A stretch of DNA of 21,117 bases from an uncultured Bacilli bacterium (lineage in GTDB: Bacteria > Bacillota_I > Bacilli_A > RF39 > UBA660), in NCBI GenBank assembly GCA_944363995.1, contig CALVVV010000018.1, positions 1 through 21,117 on the forward strand, given 5' to 3'. Positions within the stretch are counted from its first letter, which is position 1, and each line of letters begins with the position of its first letter. The notes under the pieces were generated by a model. It was not told the DNA's origin. It made no database searches and saw only the letters and a program-made list of their open reading frames with translations. Below are positions 7,800 through 14,346 of this stretch, one piece after another. The translations under genes and the position numbers were made by a program.

Positions 7800-8790
7800 T
7801 TTTCTTTCTCCTTTTAACTAATAAATTTTGGATAATTGTAAAACTACTATTAACTATCCAATATAAAGCAATACCAGTAGATATCGTAAATGATGCGATT
7901 GAAATCATTGCAATACTTATATTCATCATTAATTTCATTTGGTTTGCTTGGTCACCAGATGGATTCATAGAAGAATTTAATTTAAATGAAAAATAAGTGG
8001 CAGCAATAACTAATGCACTAAATATTAAATAATAAAATTGTCCATTAGATAAAGCATTAAGAGGCGTCAAGCCTAAGTTAATACCATAAAAATTTTCTTC
8101 TAAAACAACAGGTAATCGATATAATGCTTCATAGAAAGCAAAAAATAATGGAATTTGAATTAAAGCATATAAGCATCCTGACATTGGGTTGATATTATAA
8201 TCTTTATATATTTTCATCATTTCTTGAGCCTTTAACATTTGAGATTGTTGGTCATTTCTATTTTTATATTTTAATTCTAATTTTTCTAATTTAGATTTTG
8301 CAGCGTTCAAATTTTCTGATTGCATTGCAGTTTTTTGAGTTAAAGGATATAATACTAATCTAATTAATATTGTAACTAAGATAATAGCCCAACCATAATT
8401 TTTAGTAAATGTTCCTATTTGAATAATTAACCATGCTAAAGTTTTAACAAATAGAGTAGTCCATAATCCTTCATTTTCAGCAAACACTTGAAATTCAGTA
8501 CAATATGCAACATCAGAAATATCGAATGTATTATTTAATTCTTCAATTTTTTGATCATATGCTTCTTGTGATAAAGTACCATTATTTAATTGTTCATCTA
8601 ATTTAACTTTATTTTCATTTTTTAATTTGTTAAATTCTTCTTCAGTAGCCTCAGTTTTACACAAAATATTTTCAACAACTCGTTGTCCAGTTGATTCAAT
8701 TACAACAGGTTGTTTTTCATAAGATTTATATTTTGTACATCCTGTTAATAATAAAATAGATACTAATATTAATATAATTTTTTTATTCAT
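7783..8790 (-). CDS. yidC: Membrane protein insertase YidC/SpoIIIJ (Oxa1 family), lipoprotein
   Basis: YidC inserts and folds membrane proteins, alone or with Sec. The 335-residue protein starts with a lipoprotein signal peptide ending LLLTGC, with the lipidated Cys at position 18. An extracellular segment of about 90 residues follows, rich in charged residues. The conserved five-helix core then begins at about 110. The functional groove arginine is R144 in the helix IILVTILIRLVLYPL. The cytoplasmic hairpin (AKSKLEKLELKYKNR), MSGCLYALIQIPLFFAFYEAL and the hydrophobic C-terminal helices follow, ending in a basic KRRKK tail. The start overlaps the rnpA end by 8 bp and has AAGGAGAT as ribosome-binding site. 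Confidence 0.97.
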   Translation of the reverse strand: MNKKIILILVSILLLTGCTKYKSYEKQPVVIESTGQRVVENILCKTEATEEEFNKLKNENKVKLDEQLNNGTLSQEAYDQKIEELNNTFDISDVAYCTEFQVFAENEGLWTTLFVKTLAWLIIQIGTFTKNYGWAIILVTILIRLVLYPLTQKTAMQSENLNAAKSKLEKLELKYKNRNDQQSQMLKAQEMMKIYKDYNINPMSGCLYALIQIPLFFAFYEALYRLPVVLEENFYGINLGLTPLNALSNGQFYYLIFSALVIAATYFSFKLNSSMNPSGDQANQMKLMMNISIAMISIASFTISTGIALYWIVNSSFTIIQNLLVKRRKKNDHIA

Positions 8791-9127
8791 TTTTATCTCC
8801 TTTGATTAAATTATTTCTTGATAATACTTCTAATAAATTTTGTTCCATTTCACTAAATGATTTATTTAAAATACTACTACTTACTATTATAATACAATTA
8901 AAGCCATTTTGGTAGTCTTTTTTAGCAACAATATGTCTTAATTGTCTTTTTACTTTATTTCTTATAACTGCTTTACCAACTTTTTTGCCGACAGAAAATC
9001 CAAAACGATAATTATTATCTTTATTTTTTTCTATATATAATATATAATCCTTATATTTATATGGTTTATTATTTTTAATTATTCGTTGAAAATCTAAATT
9101 TGATTTAACAATATGTTCTTTATTCAT
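8783..9127 (-). CDS. rnpA: Ribonuclease P protein component
   Basis: RnpA is the small basic protein that binds RNase P RNA and promotes 5' maturation of tRNA precursors. At 114 residues it has the family length. The RNR signature appears as AVIRNKVKRQLRHI (RNKVKRQLR at 56-64), preceded by RFGFSVGKKVGKA, which forms the central beta strand and conserved loop. The ATG at 9125-9127 follows AGGAGTGAT. The gene lies between rpmH and yidC, its standard place. The RNase P RNA gene itself is not in this window. Confidence 0.96.
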   Translation of the reverse strand: MNKEHIVKSNLDFQRIIKNNKPYKYKDYILYIEKNKDNNYRFGFSVGKKVGKAVIRNKVKRQLRHIVAKKDYQNGFNCIIIVSSSILNKSFSEMEQNLLEVLSRNNLIKGDKNE

Positions 9128-9144
9128 AAAATCACTCCTGCATT

Positions 9145-9173
9145 AAGAAAACACCACTGTGTATCAGTGGTGT
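9145..9173 (-). terminator. Intercistronic hairpin between rpmH and rnpA (terminator or attenuator)
   Basis: On the minus strand ACACCACTG-ATACA-CAGTGGTGT makes a perfect 9-bp stem with a 5-nt loop, followed by TTTTCTT. It begins two bases after the rpmH stop. It probably terminates part of the transcripts so that L34 is made in excess over RnpA; it may also be a processing site. Confidence 0.8.
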
Positions 9174-9174
9174 A

Positions 9175-9297
9175 TTAATGAGCTAAAACTTTACGTCCTT
9201 TTTTACGACGATTACTTACTACCTTAGTTTTAACACGTGCTAAGAAACCCATTTTTTTACTTCTTTTTCTATTATTTGGTTGATAAGTTCTTTTCAT
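9175..9297 (-). CDS. rpmH: 50S ribosomal protein L34, with a short internal deletion
   Basis: The ATG at 9295-9297 has the strong Shine-Dalgarno GGAGGTG and begins MKRTYQPNNRKRSKKMGF, which is diagnostic for L34. The C-terminus NRRKKGRKVLAH is also canonical. At 40 residues it is four shorter than the usual 44: between ARVKTK and VVSNRRKKG the block that normally reads like NGRR or GGRK is missing. Otherwise the protein looks intact and is surely expressed, having a perfect consensus promoter. A longer in-frame ORF upstream is not the real start. It is first in the rpmH-rnpA-yidC-jag operon. Confidence 0.96.
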   Translation of the reverse strand: MKRTYQPNNRKRSKKMGFLARVKTKVVSNRRKKGRKVLAH

Positions 9298-9340
9298 TAT
9301 AATCCACCTCCAACATTTCGTTTTTTTAATTGCTTTATTA

Positions 9341-9369
9341 ATTATATAGATAAAAGTCGATTTTGTCAA
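9341..9369 (-). promoter_or_regulatory. Promoter of the rpmH operon
   Basis: Minus strand TTGACA (9364-9369), 17-bp spacer, TATAAT (9341-9346): a perfect sigma-A consensus about 45 bp upstream of the L34 start codon. Confidence 0.9.
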
Positions 9370-9401
9370 ATATTTTCATTTATTTTTTTTTATTATCATT
9401 A

Positions 9402-9430
9402 TTGACAAAGTATATTTGTTAATTTATAAT
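9402..9430 (+). promoter_or_regulatory. Promoter of the small structured RNA
   Basis: Plus strand TTGACA (9402-9407), 17-bp spacer, TATAAT (9425-9430): a perfect consensus pointing into the 9437-9680 region. It is divergent from the rpmH promoter and head-on to replication from oriC. Confidence 0.88.
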
Positions 9431-9436
9431 TAATTA

Positions 9437-9680
9437 TTAGAGATATATTTAATAGTTGAGTGTCCTCTTTTTTTATAAGGAGGTGATTCTATGTGGAAAG
9501 GTTTCTATGCAATATTTGATAATATTAGTTATTATAATAATATTATTAAAACAAGATTCAAAAAACTAGAATAGAATAAAACACTTAACATAAAGTTCGA
9601 TTATGATAAGTGTTTTTCAAAAAAACTATAAATTCATAGAGAAACACTCAACCCGAACAATTAAATGTATCTCTTTTTTT
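9437..9680 (+). ncRNA. Structured RNA of about 244 nt encoding a small peptide; candidate type I toxin mRNA
   Basis: Transcription from the promoter at 9402-9430 would start near 9437. The 5' end (9439-9463) pairs with the 3' end (9644-9674). AGAGATAT and ATTTAAT match 9660-9674, and GTTGAGTGT (9455-9463) matches ACACTCAAC (9644-9652). That gives about 24 bp interrupted by one asymmetric internal loop, and the 3' arm runs into seven T (9674-9680). Inside lie CCTC...GAGG (9464-9467/9480-9483), which covers the Shine-Dalgarno; a 10-bp hairpin at about 9518-9547; and a hairpin at 9578-9616 (10 bp, A-A mismatch, 5 bp, 7-nt loop). No RNase P, tmRNA, SRP or 6S signature is visible. 5'-3' end pairing over a small ORF recalls type I toxin mRNAs. 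Pairings were found by eye. Confidence 0.65.
9491..9574 (+). CDS. 27-residue peptide, candidate type I toxin, not recognised
   Basis: The ATG at 9491 is preceded by TAAGGAGGTGAT, an almost full complement of the 16S rRNA 3' end. That is far stronger than any other ribosome-binding site in the window. The peptide begins MWKGFYAIFDNISYYNN and ends in a basic tail (KTRFKKLE). The aromatic and hydrophobic front with a cationic end could be amphipathic and membrane-active, but it is not a clear transmembrane helix and lacks the Fst/Ldr consensus. It lies inside the structured RNA, and its Shine-Dalgarno can pair with CCTC at 9464-9467. It could also be a regulatory peptide or a fortuitous ORF; function is inferred from context only. 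Confidence 0.5.
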   Translation: MWKGFYAIFDNISYYNNIIKTRFKKLE

Positions 9681-9703
9681 AATATATGAATTAATTCATA
9701 CCT
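9619..9703 (-). ncRNA. Candidate antisense RNA (type I antitoxin) overlapping the 3' part of the structured RNA
   Basis: The promoter at 9710-9738 would start a minus-strand RNA near 9703. Its 5' end contains the perfect palindrome TATGAATTAATTCATA (9685-9700), which can form a hairpin with a TTAA loop. It then reads antisense through the 3' arm of the sense RNA. A hairpin CTATG-AATT-TATAG (9626-9639, one G-U pair) followed by seven T (9619-9625) gives a plausible end, so the RNA would be about 85 nt with some 62 nt of overlap. Convergent 3' overlap is the layout of Gram-positive type I modules such as fst/RNAII and txpA/RatA. The weak terminator means read-through toward rpmH is possible. 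Confidence 0.5.
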
Positions 9704-9709
9704 ATATAC

Positions 9710-9738
9710 ATTATAAATTATTTTATTTCATTTGTCAA
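9710..9738 (-). promoter_or_regulatory. Promoter of the antisense RNA
   Basis: Minus strand TTGACA (9733-9738), 17-bp spacer, TATAAT (9710-9715): a perfect consensus directly after the aspS stop codon. There is no minus-strand gene start nearby; the next is rpmH more than 400 bp away, which has its own promoter. Confidence 0.85.
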
Positions 9739-9745
9739 CTACAAA

Positions 9746-11059
9746 TTAAGGTTCTATTCTATTAGGTCCTCTAAAGATAAACATCGTTTCTTTTAATGAA
9801 TTAGTTTCTAATAATAACATTGTAAGTCTATCGATACCGATGGCAAAACCACCGTGTGGAGGACAACCATATTTAAAGAATTCTAAATAAAATTTAATAT
9901 CTTGATCTAATCCTTTTTCTAATGCTTGATTTTTAAGTATTTCATATCGATGTTCCCTTTGAGCTCCTGTTGTTATTTCACAACCTTTCCATATTAAGTC
10001 ATAACCCTGTGGAATATTGTTTTCTCTCATATGATAGAATGCTCTTTTTTTAGGACTGAAATCTGTTATAAATACAAATTCGTGATTATATTTTTCTTTT
10101 ATGTATTTAGATGCTAATTTTTCTGCTTCAGCATTCATATCACCAACATCTTCATAATTAACTTCAAAATTATATTTATCTTTTAATTCTTTATATAATT
10201 CTTCTAATTTTATTCTTGGAAAAGGTTTGGTTGGTATAATCACATCGACATTAAATAATTTTTTTATTTCTTCACCATATTTTTCTTTTACTGCAGTTAA
10301 ACCACTTATTAATAAATCCTCTTCAAAATTCATAATATCTTCAAAACTATCAATATAACTTATTTCAATATCAAATGAAGTAAATTCTGTAGTATGGCGA
10401 TAAGAATTAGAGTTTTCGGCACGAAAAGCTGGAGCAATTTCAAAAACTTTATCAAAACCACTGGTTAAAGCCATTTGTTTATAAAATTGAGGACTTTGAG
10501 CTAAATAAGCTTTTTTATCAAAATATTTTACTTCAAAAACTTCCGATCCTGATTCACTAGCTGTTCCAATTATCTTTGGTGTATGAATTTCAATAAAATT
10601 ATTTTTTATCACAAATTCGCGCATTGCATTTATTAAACAAGTTTGAACCTTAAACATAAGTATATTTTTTTCATTACGCAAATCTAAAAAACGATAATTA
10701 AGTCTAGTATCAATTAATGCTCTATTACTATCTTTATAGTTAAGTGGTAATTCATCCAAACATTTGCTAGTTACTACTATATTATTTGGAATTAATTCCA
10801 TACCATTTAATTTAACTTTTTCATTTTCTAATAAAACACCACTTATTTTAACAGTACTTTCAATTGTTAAATTATCCACAATATTATTTAATTTACAATT
10901 TTGTTCATTTTTTTCAATAGTAACCTGGACTTTACCATTAATATCCCTTATTACTAAAAATTGAACATATTGTAGATTACGGATATTATCGACAAACCCC
11001 TCAATAGTAATTTCTTTTCCTAAATATTGTTTTAATTCATTAAAATAAATCTTTTTCAT
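9746..11059 (-). CDS. aspS: Aspartyl-tRNA synthetase, archaeal/eukaryal-type (AspS2)
   Basis: This class IIb synthetase charges tRNA-Asp, and possibly also tRNA-Asn, with aspartate. The 437-residue size and the lack of the roughly 120-residue bacterial GAD insertion mark the archaeal type. An N-terminal OB-fold anticodon domain (about 1-100) precedes the catalytic core. The core shows AQSPQFYKQM, motif 2 around FRAENSNSYRHTTEFTSFDIEI, ITTGAQREHR, PPHGGFAIGIDRL (motif 3) and the terminal FRGPNRIEP. I chose the ATG at 11057-11059 with GGGAGGT; the longer frame upstream only reads through the T-box. From memory, a Trp in the OB fold of discriminating archaeal enzymes aligns with Asp here (GFVDN), so discrimination is uncertain. 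The T-box specifier reads as Asp. Its place between rpmH and dnaA is unusual. Confidence 0.93.
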   Translation of the reverse strand: MKKIYFNELKQYLGKEITIEGFVDNIRNLQYVQFLVIRDINGKVQVTIEKNEQNCKLNNIVDNLTIESTVKISGVLLENEKVKLNGMELIPNNIVVTSKCLDELPLNYKDSNRALIDTRLNYRFLDLRNEKNILMFKVQTCLINAMREFVIKNNFIEIHTPKIIGTASESGSEVFEVKYFDKKAYLAQSPQFYKQMALTSGFDKVFEIAPAFRAENSNSYRHTTEFTSFDIEISYIDSFEDIMNFEEDLLISGLTAVKEKYGEEIKKLFNVDVIIPTKPFPRIKLEELYKELKDKYNFEVNYEDVGDMNAEAEKLASKYIKEKYNHEFVFITDFSPKKRAFYHMRENNIPQGYDLIWKGCEITTGAQREHRYEILKNQALEKGLDQDIKFYLEFFKYGCPPHGGFAIGIDRLTMLLLETNSLKETMFIFRGPNRIEP

Positions 11060-11073
11060 ATATACCTCCCATA

Positions 11074-11114
11074 TAAAAACAGTTATTAATCCACTAAAGG
11101 GACGAATAACTGTT
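11074..11114 (-). terminator. T-box regulated terminator hairpin
   Basis: On the minus strand ACAGTTATT pairs with AATAACTGT around a loop containing GTCCC, followed by TTTTT. It is mutually exclusive with the T-box antiterminator. Confidence 0.9.
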
Positions 11115-11309
11115 AAATCCGCGGTACCACCCAATTTATTATAATATATATAATCGCTCATTGAAATAACGGTTCATCTCCGACTTATCCTACTAATAAT
11201 TCAAATAAGTAGCTCTAAAGTGTCTTTCATTTTATTATAATGTTGCTTTTCACCATTCAGCAACTCTCTAAAAATATATATAAAATTACTCTTCTTCTTC
11301 ATCACTGAT
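11074..11309 (-). promoter_or_regulatory. T-box riboswitch leader of aspS, specifier probably GAC (Asp)
   Basis: The minus strand contains the diagnostic T-box sequence GGGTGGTACCGCGG (forward 11119-11132). Upstream, Stem I shows AGAGAGTTGC...GCAAC with a GAATGGTG distal loop. The specifier strand reads TGAAAGACACTTTAGAGC. By analogy with the tyrS leader (GAA-UAC-A) the specifier is GAC, an Asp codon, which agrees with the downstream gene. Uncharged tRNA-Asp would stabilise the antiterminator (GGGTGG with CGTCCC) and allow transcription of aspS. Confidence 0.93.
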
Positions 11310-11315
11310 AAAATA

Positions 11316-11344
11316 ATTATAATAAATAGTACTTTTTCTGTCAA
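11316..11344 (-). promoter_or_regulatory. Promoter of the T-box-aspS transcript
   Basis: Minus strand TTGACA (11339-11344), 17-bp spacer, TATAAT (11316-11321). It points away from dnaA and sits about 45 bp from the first DnaA box. Confidence 0.88.
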
Positions 11345-11389
11345 TGTTATTTTAACAAAATCTTAACATTTTATTTATAAAAAAAAATA

Positions 11390-11564
11390 TTATCCACATT
11401 TATTAAAGTTATCCACATTATAATTAACATTTGTGGATAATTTTATTAACATACTTTAGACAAAGTTGAAAAAGTTATCCACATTTATGTGAATAACTTA
11501 TATTATTTAATAATATTAAGCCTTTTCAAAGGTTATTTTTATTTTTTTTTAATATTTTTCCACA
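11390..11564. other. oriC upstream DnaA-box cluster (incA/B-like)
   Basis: Perfect TTATCCACA boxes lie at 11390-11398, 11409-11417 and 11475-11483 on plus and at 11432-11440 on minus (TGTGGATAA). A TTATTCACA box at 11488-11496 on minus forms an inverted pair with the third. A weaker TTTTCCACA is at 11556-11564. The rest of the 11345-11625 gap is AT-rich. It probably also holds the dnaA promoter (TAGAAT near 11594 is a weak candidate). Boxes here would both initiate replication and autoregulate dnaA. Confidence 0.93.
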
Positions 11565-11625
11565 TTTTTATAGCCTTTTTTTTAAAAATAAGGTAGAATA
11601 TAAATGAAACAAAGTGGGTGATACT

Positions 11626-12990
11626 GTGGATATCAATAATATATGGAAATCTTTTTTAGAAAGAATGGAAACTAATCTTACACCAGTCTTATATGATATG
11701 TGGTTTTCTGAAACAAAATTAATTGAACTTACTGAAGAATACGCAAAAATACTAGTTCCAATGTCATTGCATAAAAAGCACTTAAGAGAAAATTATATTG
11801 ACTTGATTGAAAAAACATTTACTGATGTTACTGGTTCTATTTTTAAATTTGAATTTGTTACTGAAGATGATATCAACAACGAGACAATCATTGATATAGA
11901 CGAAATAGGTGTTCCAGACAATAATTCTTTTCAATCTAATTTAGATCCAAAGTATACATTTGAAAATTTTATTTCTGGATCAAGCAATAAGTTTGCTAAA
12001 GCAACAGCTTTAGCTGTTGCAGAGCAACCCGGAAGTATGTATAATCCTTTATTTATATATGGAAAAAGTGGTTTAGGAAAAACGCATTTAATGCATGCTA
12101 TAGGTAATTATATTAAAGAAAATAGTAGAAAAAAAGTTTTATATGTTACAACTGACACCTTCGTAAATGATTTTTTAAAAATTTACCGCAAAAATGAAAA
12201 TGATAATAATTTTGAAACTATTGATACATTTAAAGAAAAATATAGAAATGTTGATGTTTTAATGATTGATGATATTCAGTATTTAGAAATTGCTCATAAA
12301 ACACAACAAGAGTTTTTCAATACATTTAACGACTTATATACAAATAATAAACAAATTGTTATTGCTTCTGATCGTTCACCAGATGATTTAAAAAAATTAG
12401 AAGAACGATTAAGAACAAGGTTTGTCTGGGGCTTAATTGTTGATATTTTGCCTCCTGATTATCAATTAAGAATGAATATAATTGATAATAAAATTAATGG
12501 TAATAATATGAATACTTTTTTTCCACAAGATGTTAAAGAATATATTGCCAATAATTGCACTAGTGACATTAGAAAATTAGAAGGAGCTATAACTAGAATT
12601 ATTGCCTATGCTACTATTATGAATGGTTCAGATATTACTATCGACTTAGCCATGGATGCACTAAAAGATTATTTTGGAACTACAATAATTTCAAAAAATA
12701 AAATTGAACAAGTTCAACAAATAATTGCAGATAATTATAACATTAATATAGAAGATTTAAAAGGTAAAAGAAAATCTAATGATATAACTATTCCAAGACA
12801 AATTGCTATGTATATATGTAGAATATATTTAAAAGAATCATTACCAAAAATTGGTTCAGAATTTGGAGGAAAAGATCACACAACAGTAATGCATGCTGTT
12901 AATAAAATAAAAAAAGAAGTGGAAATAAATGATGAACTTAATATTGAAATTAATAAAATACTTAATCAATTACCGTGGATAACTAAATAA
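11626..12990 (+). CDS. dnaA: Chromosomal replication initiator protein DnaA
   Basis: DnaA is the AAA+ initiator that binds DnaA boxes and melts oriC. The chosen GTG start at 11626 (MDINNIWKSFLERM) has GGGTGAT as Shine-Dalgarno about 5 nt upstream. The GTG at 11614 would give four more residues but lies in that ribosome-binding site. From the chosen start the protein is 454 residues. Domain I covers about 1-80, and the domain II linker is very short. AAA+ domain III has Walker A GKSGLGKT (146-153) and Walker B VLMIDDIQYL. Domain IV carries the DNA-binding signature GGKDHTTVMHAVNKI. The start codon overlaps TGTGGATAT, a near DnaA box, and the 3' end contains CGTGGATAA (12974-12982), another near box, so the coding ends form part of the origin. 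Confidence 0.98.
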   Translation: MDINNIWKSFLERMETNLTPVLYDMWFSETKLIELTEEYAKILVPMSLHKKHLRENYIDLIEKTFTDVTGSIFKFEFVTEDDINNETIIDIDEIGVPDNNSFQSNLDPKYTFENFISGSSNKFAKATALAVAEQPGSMYNPLFIYGKSGLGKTHLMHAIGNYIKENSRKKVLYVTTDTFVNDFLKIYRKNENDNNFETIDTFKEKYRNVDVLMIDDIQYLEIAHKTQQEFFNTFNDLYTNNKQIVIASDRSPDDLKKLEERLRTRFVWGLIVDILPPDYQLRMNIIDNKINGNNMNTFFPQDVKEYIANNCTSDIRKLEGAITRIIAYATIMNGSDITIDLAMDALKDYFGTTIISKNKIEQVQQIIADNYNINIEDLKGKRKSNDITIPRQIAMYICRIYLKESLPKIGSEFGGKDHTTVMHAVNKIKKEVEINDELNIEINKILNQLPWITK

Positions 12991-13100
12991 AATTCACTTA
13001 GTTATCCACTATGGGAAATAATAGGAAAATCAATATATTTTATAAGTTATCCACATTATCCACATCAATAATAATAATAATATTTATATTATAAAAAAAA
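12974..13100. other. oriC downstream cluster and DNA unwinding element
   Basis: Near-boxes are CGTGGATAA (12974-12982, minus) and TTATCCACT (13002-13010, plus). Two perfect TTATCCACA boxes at 13047-13055 and 13056-13064 abut with no spacing. They lead straight into (AAT)5 at 13067-13081 and then pure A/T to about 13100. Boxes followed by a trinucleotide-periodic AT tract match the DnaA-box plus DnaA-trio plus unwinding-element layout known from B. subtilis. The GC-rich bridge seen there between boxes and trios is missing. The dnaN ribosome-binding site follows immediately. Confidence 0.9.
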
Positions 13101-13111
13101 GGAGAGTAAAA

Positions 13112-14233
13112 ATGAATTTTAAAATTAAAAAAGAATATTTGATAAAACATTTAAATTATGTTATAAAAGGTATTTCTAATAAAAATATTAGACCAATTTT
13201 AAATTGTATTAAATTTGAATTAAAACAAGATGGATTATATTTATCTAGTACTGATAATGATATAGCTATAAAAACATTTATATCTATTAAAGAAATTGAG
13301 GAAGATTATACTTGTGGTCAATTTGCTGTATTTGGAAAATATATATATGATATTATTCGAAAATTTCCCAATGATATTATTACAATAGAAGAAGTAATGG
13401 ATTCAAAAATTTATATTTCGACTAAAAATATTTCATTTTCTTTAAATTGTAATAATGTAGCAGAATTTCCTAATTTGGATTTAGAAGAAAGTAAAAATCC
13501 TATTATATTAAGTAATAAGGTTTTAAAAAATATATTTAATCAAACAGCTTTTGCTGCTTCAACTCAAGAATCACGTCCTGCCATTACAGGTATTAATTTT
13601 AAAATTAATAAAAATATTTTAGAATGTACAGCTACTGATTCATATCGTTTAGCAAAAAAAATAATAAATTTAGAAACTACTATTGCCGAAGATATTAATA
13701 TTATAATTCCTACTAAAAATTTAATTGAATTAGCTAGAATGTTTAATGATGAAGAAGAACAAGTAGAAATACATATATTTAATAATAAAATTATTTTTAA
13801 ATTTGGAACTATTATTATGTTATCACGATTGATTAATGCAACATATCCGGATGTTTCAAAATTAATTCCTTCAGATTTTTTAGTAAAATTAACAGTGAAT
13901 ACTTCAGAGTTTTATTCATTACTTGATCGCGCTTCTCTTTTTTCCACAGAAGAAGAAAAAAATACAATTAAATTAGAATGTGAAAACAATATGATGGTTG
14001 TTTCTTCTAATATTCCTGAAATTGGTAATGTTGTGGAACAACTAGAAGTAGAAAAAAATAATGAAGAAAAAATAAAAATAGCTTTTTCATCTAAATATAT
14101 GATGGAGGCTATAAAAGTATTAGATTGTGAAAAAATAGAATTAGATTTTAATGGAGAAATAAAACCAATTGTAATAAAAAATCCTGATGATAATAATTTT
14201 ATCCAATTAATTGTTCCTATAAAAACGTATTAA
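13112..14233 (+). CDS. dnaN: DNA polymerase III subunit beta (sliding clamp)
   Basis: This is the ring-shaped processivity clamp for DNA polymerase III and a docking site for repair and initiation-control proteins. The 373-residue length, the three repeated clamp folds, the middle-domain block FAASTQESRPAITGINF, the following TATDSYRLAKK, and the C-terminal LIVPIKTY (usual LILPVRTY) identify it. The ATG follows AAAGGAGAG. There is no separate convincing promoter in the dnaA-dnaN gap, so it is probably transcribed from dnaA through the origin unwinding region. A terminator overlaps its stop codon and separates it from comK, so it is not part of the recF unit. Confidence 0.97.
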   Translation: MNFKIKKEYLIKHLNYVIKGISNKNIRPILNCIKFELKQDGLYLSSTDNDIAIKTFISIKEIEEDYTCGQFAVFGKYIYDIIRKFPNDIITIEEVMDSKIYISTKNISFSLNCNNVAEFPNLDLEESKNPIILSNKVLKNIFNQTAFAASTQESRPAITGINFKINKNILECTATDSYRLAKKIINLETTIAEDINIIIPTKNLIELARMFNDEEEQVEIHIFNNKIIFKFGTIIMLSRLINATYPDVSKLIPSDFLVKLTVNTSEFYSLLDRASLFSTEEEKNTIKLECENNMMVVSSNIPEIGNVVEQLEVEKNNEEKIKIAFSSKYMMEAIKVLDCEKIELDFNGEIKPIVIKNPDDNNFIQLIVPIKTY

Positions 14234-14258
14234 AATGCTTAATTTTAGCATTTTTTTT
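14232..14258 (+). terminator. Rho-independent terminator after dnaN
   Basis: AAAATGCT (14232-14239) pairs with AGCATTTT (14247-14254) around a 7-nt loop, followed by a T-run to 14258. The stem overlaps the dnaN stop codon. Confidence 0.85.
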
Positions 14259-14266
14259 ATATTTAT

Positions 14267-14308
14267 GACAAAATTCGACAAAATTCGACAATAGCATTAT
14301 GGTATAAG
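14267..14308 (+). promoter_or_regulatory. Promoter of comK with a 10-bp direct repeat
   Basis: TGG-TATAAG (14300-14308) is an extended -10 element without a good -35. GACAAAATTC occurs at 14267-14276 and 14277-14286, with a third partial GACAA at 14287-14291. This places one-helical-turn repeats exactly where the -35 would be. A weak core plus repeats suggests activator dependence, possibly by ComK itself, although no canonical AAAAN5TTTT K-box is visible. Confidence 0.6.
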
Positions 14309-14346
14309 AGATGTGCTAATTTGCTTAGCAGGAAGGAGGTTGTTTT

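Noticed and set aside
9491..9560. Possible additional minus-strand promoter inside the 27-codon ORF (TTGAAT with TATTAT at 16 bp)
   Set aside because: The region is almost pure A/T, where such matches arise by chance; the perfect promoter at 9710-9738 is far better.
9437..9680. Housekeeping RNA (RNase P RNA, tmRNA, SRP RNA or 6S RNA)
   Set aside because: None of the conserved sequence blocks of RNase P RNA, tmRNA or SRP RNA is present, and the multibranched fold with a strong ORF does not fit the 6S rod with a central bubble. A covariance search would settle it.
11060..11161. N-terminal extension of AspS reading through the leader
   Set aside because: The frame runs through the T-box and terminator, which are RNA elements; the ATG at 11057-11059 has GGGAGGT.
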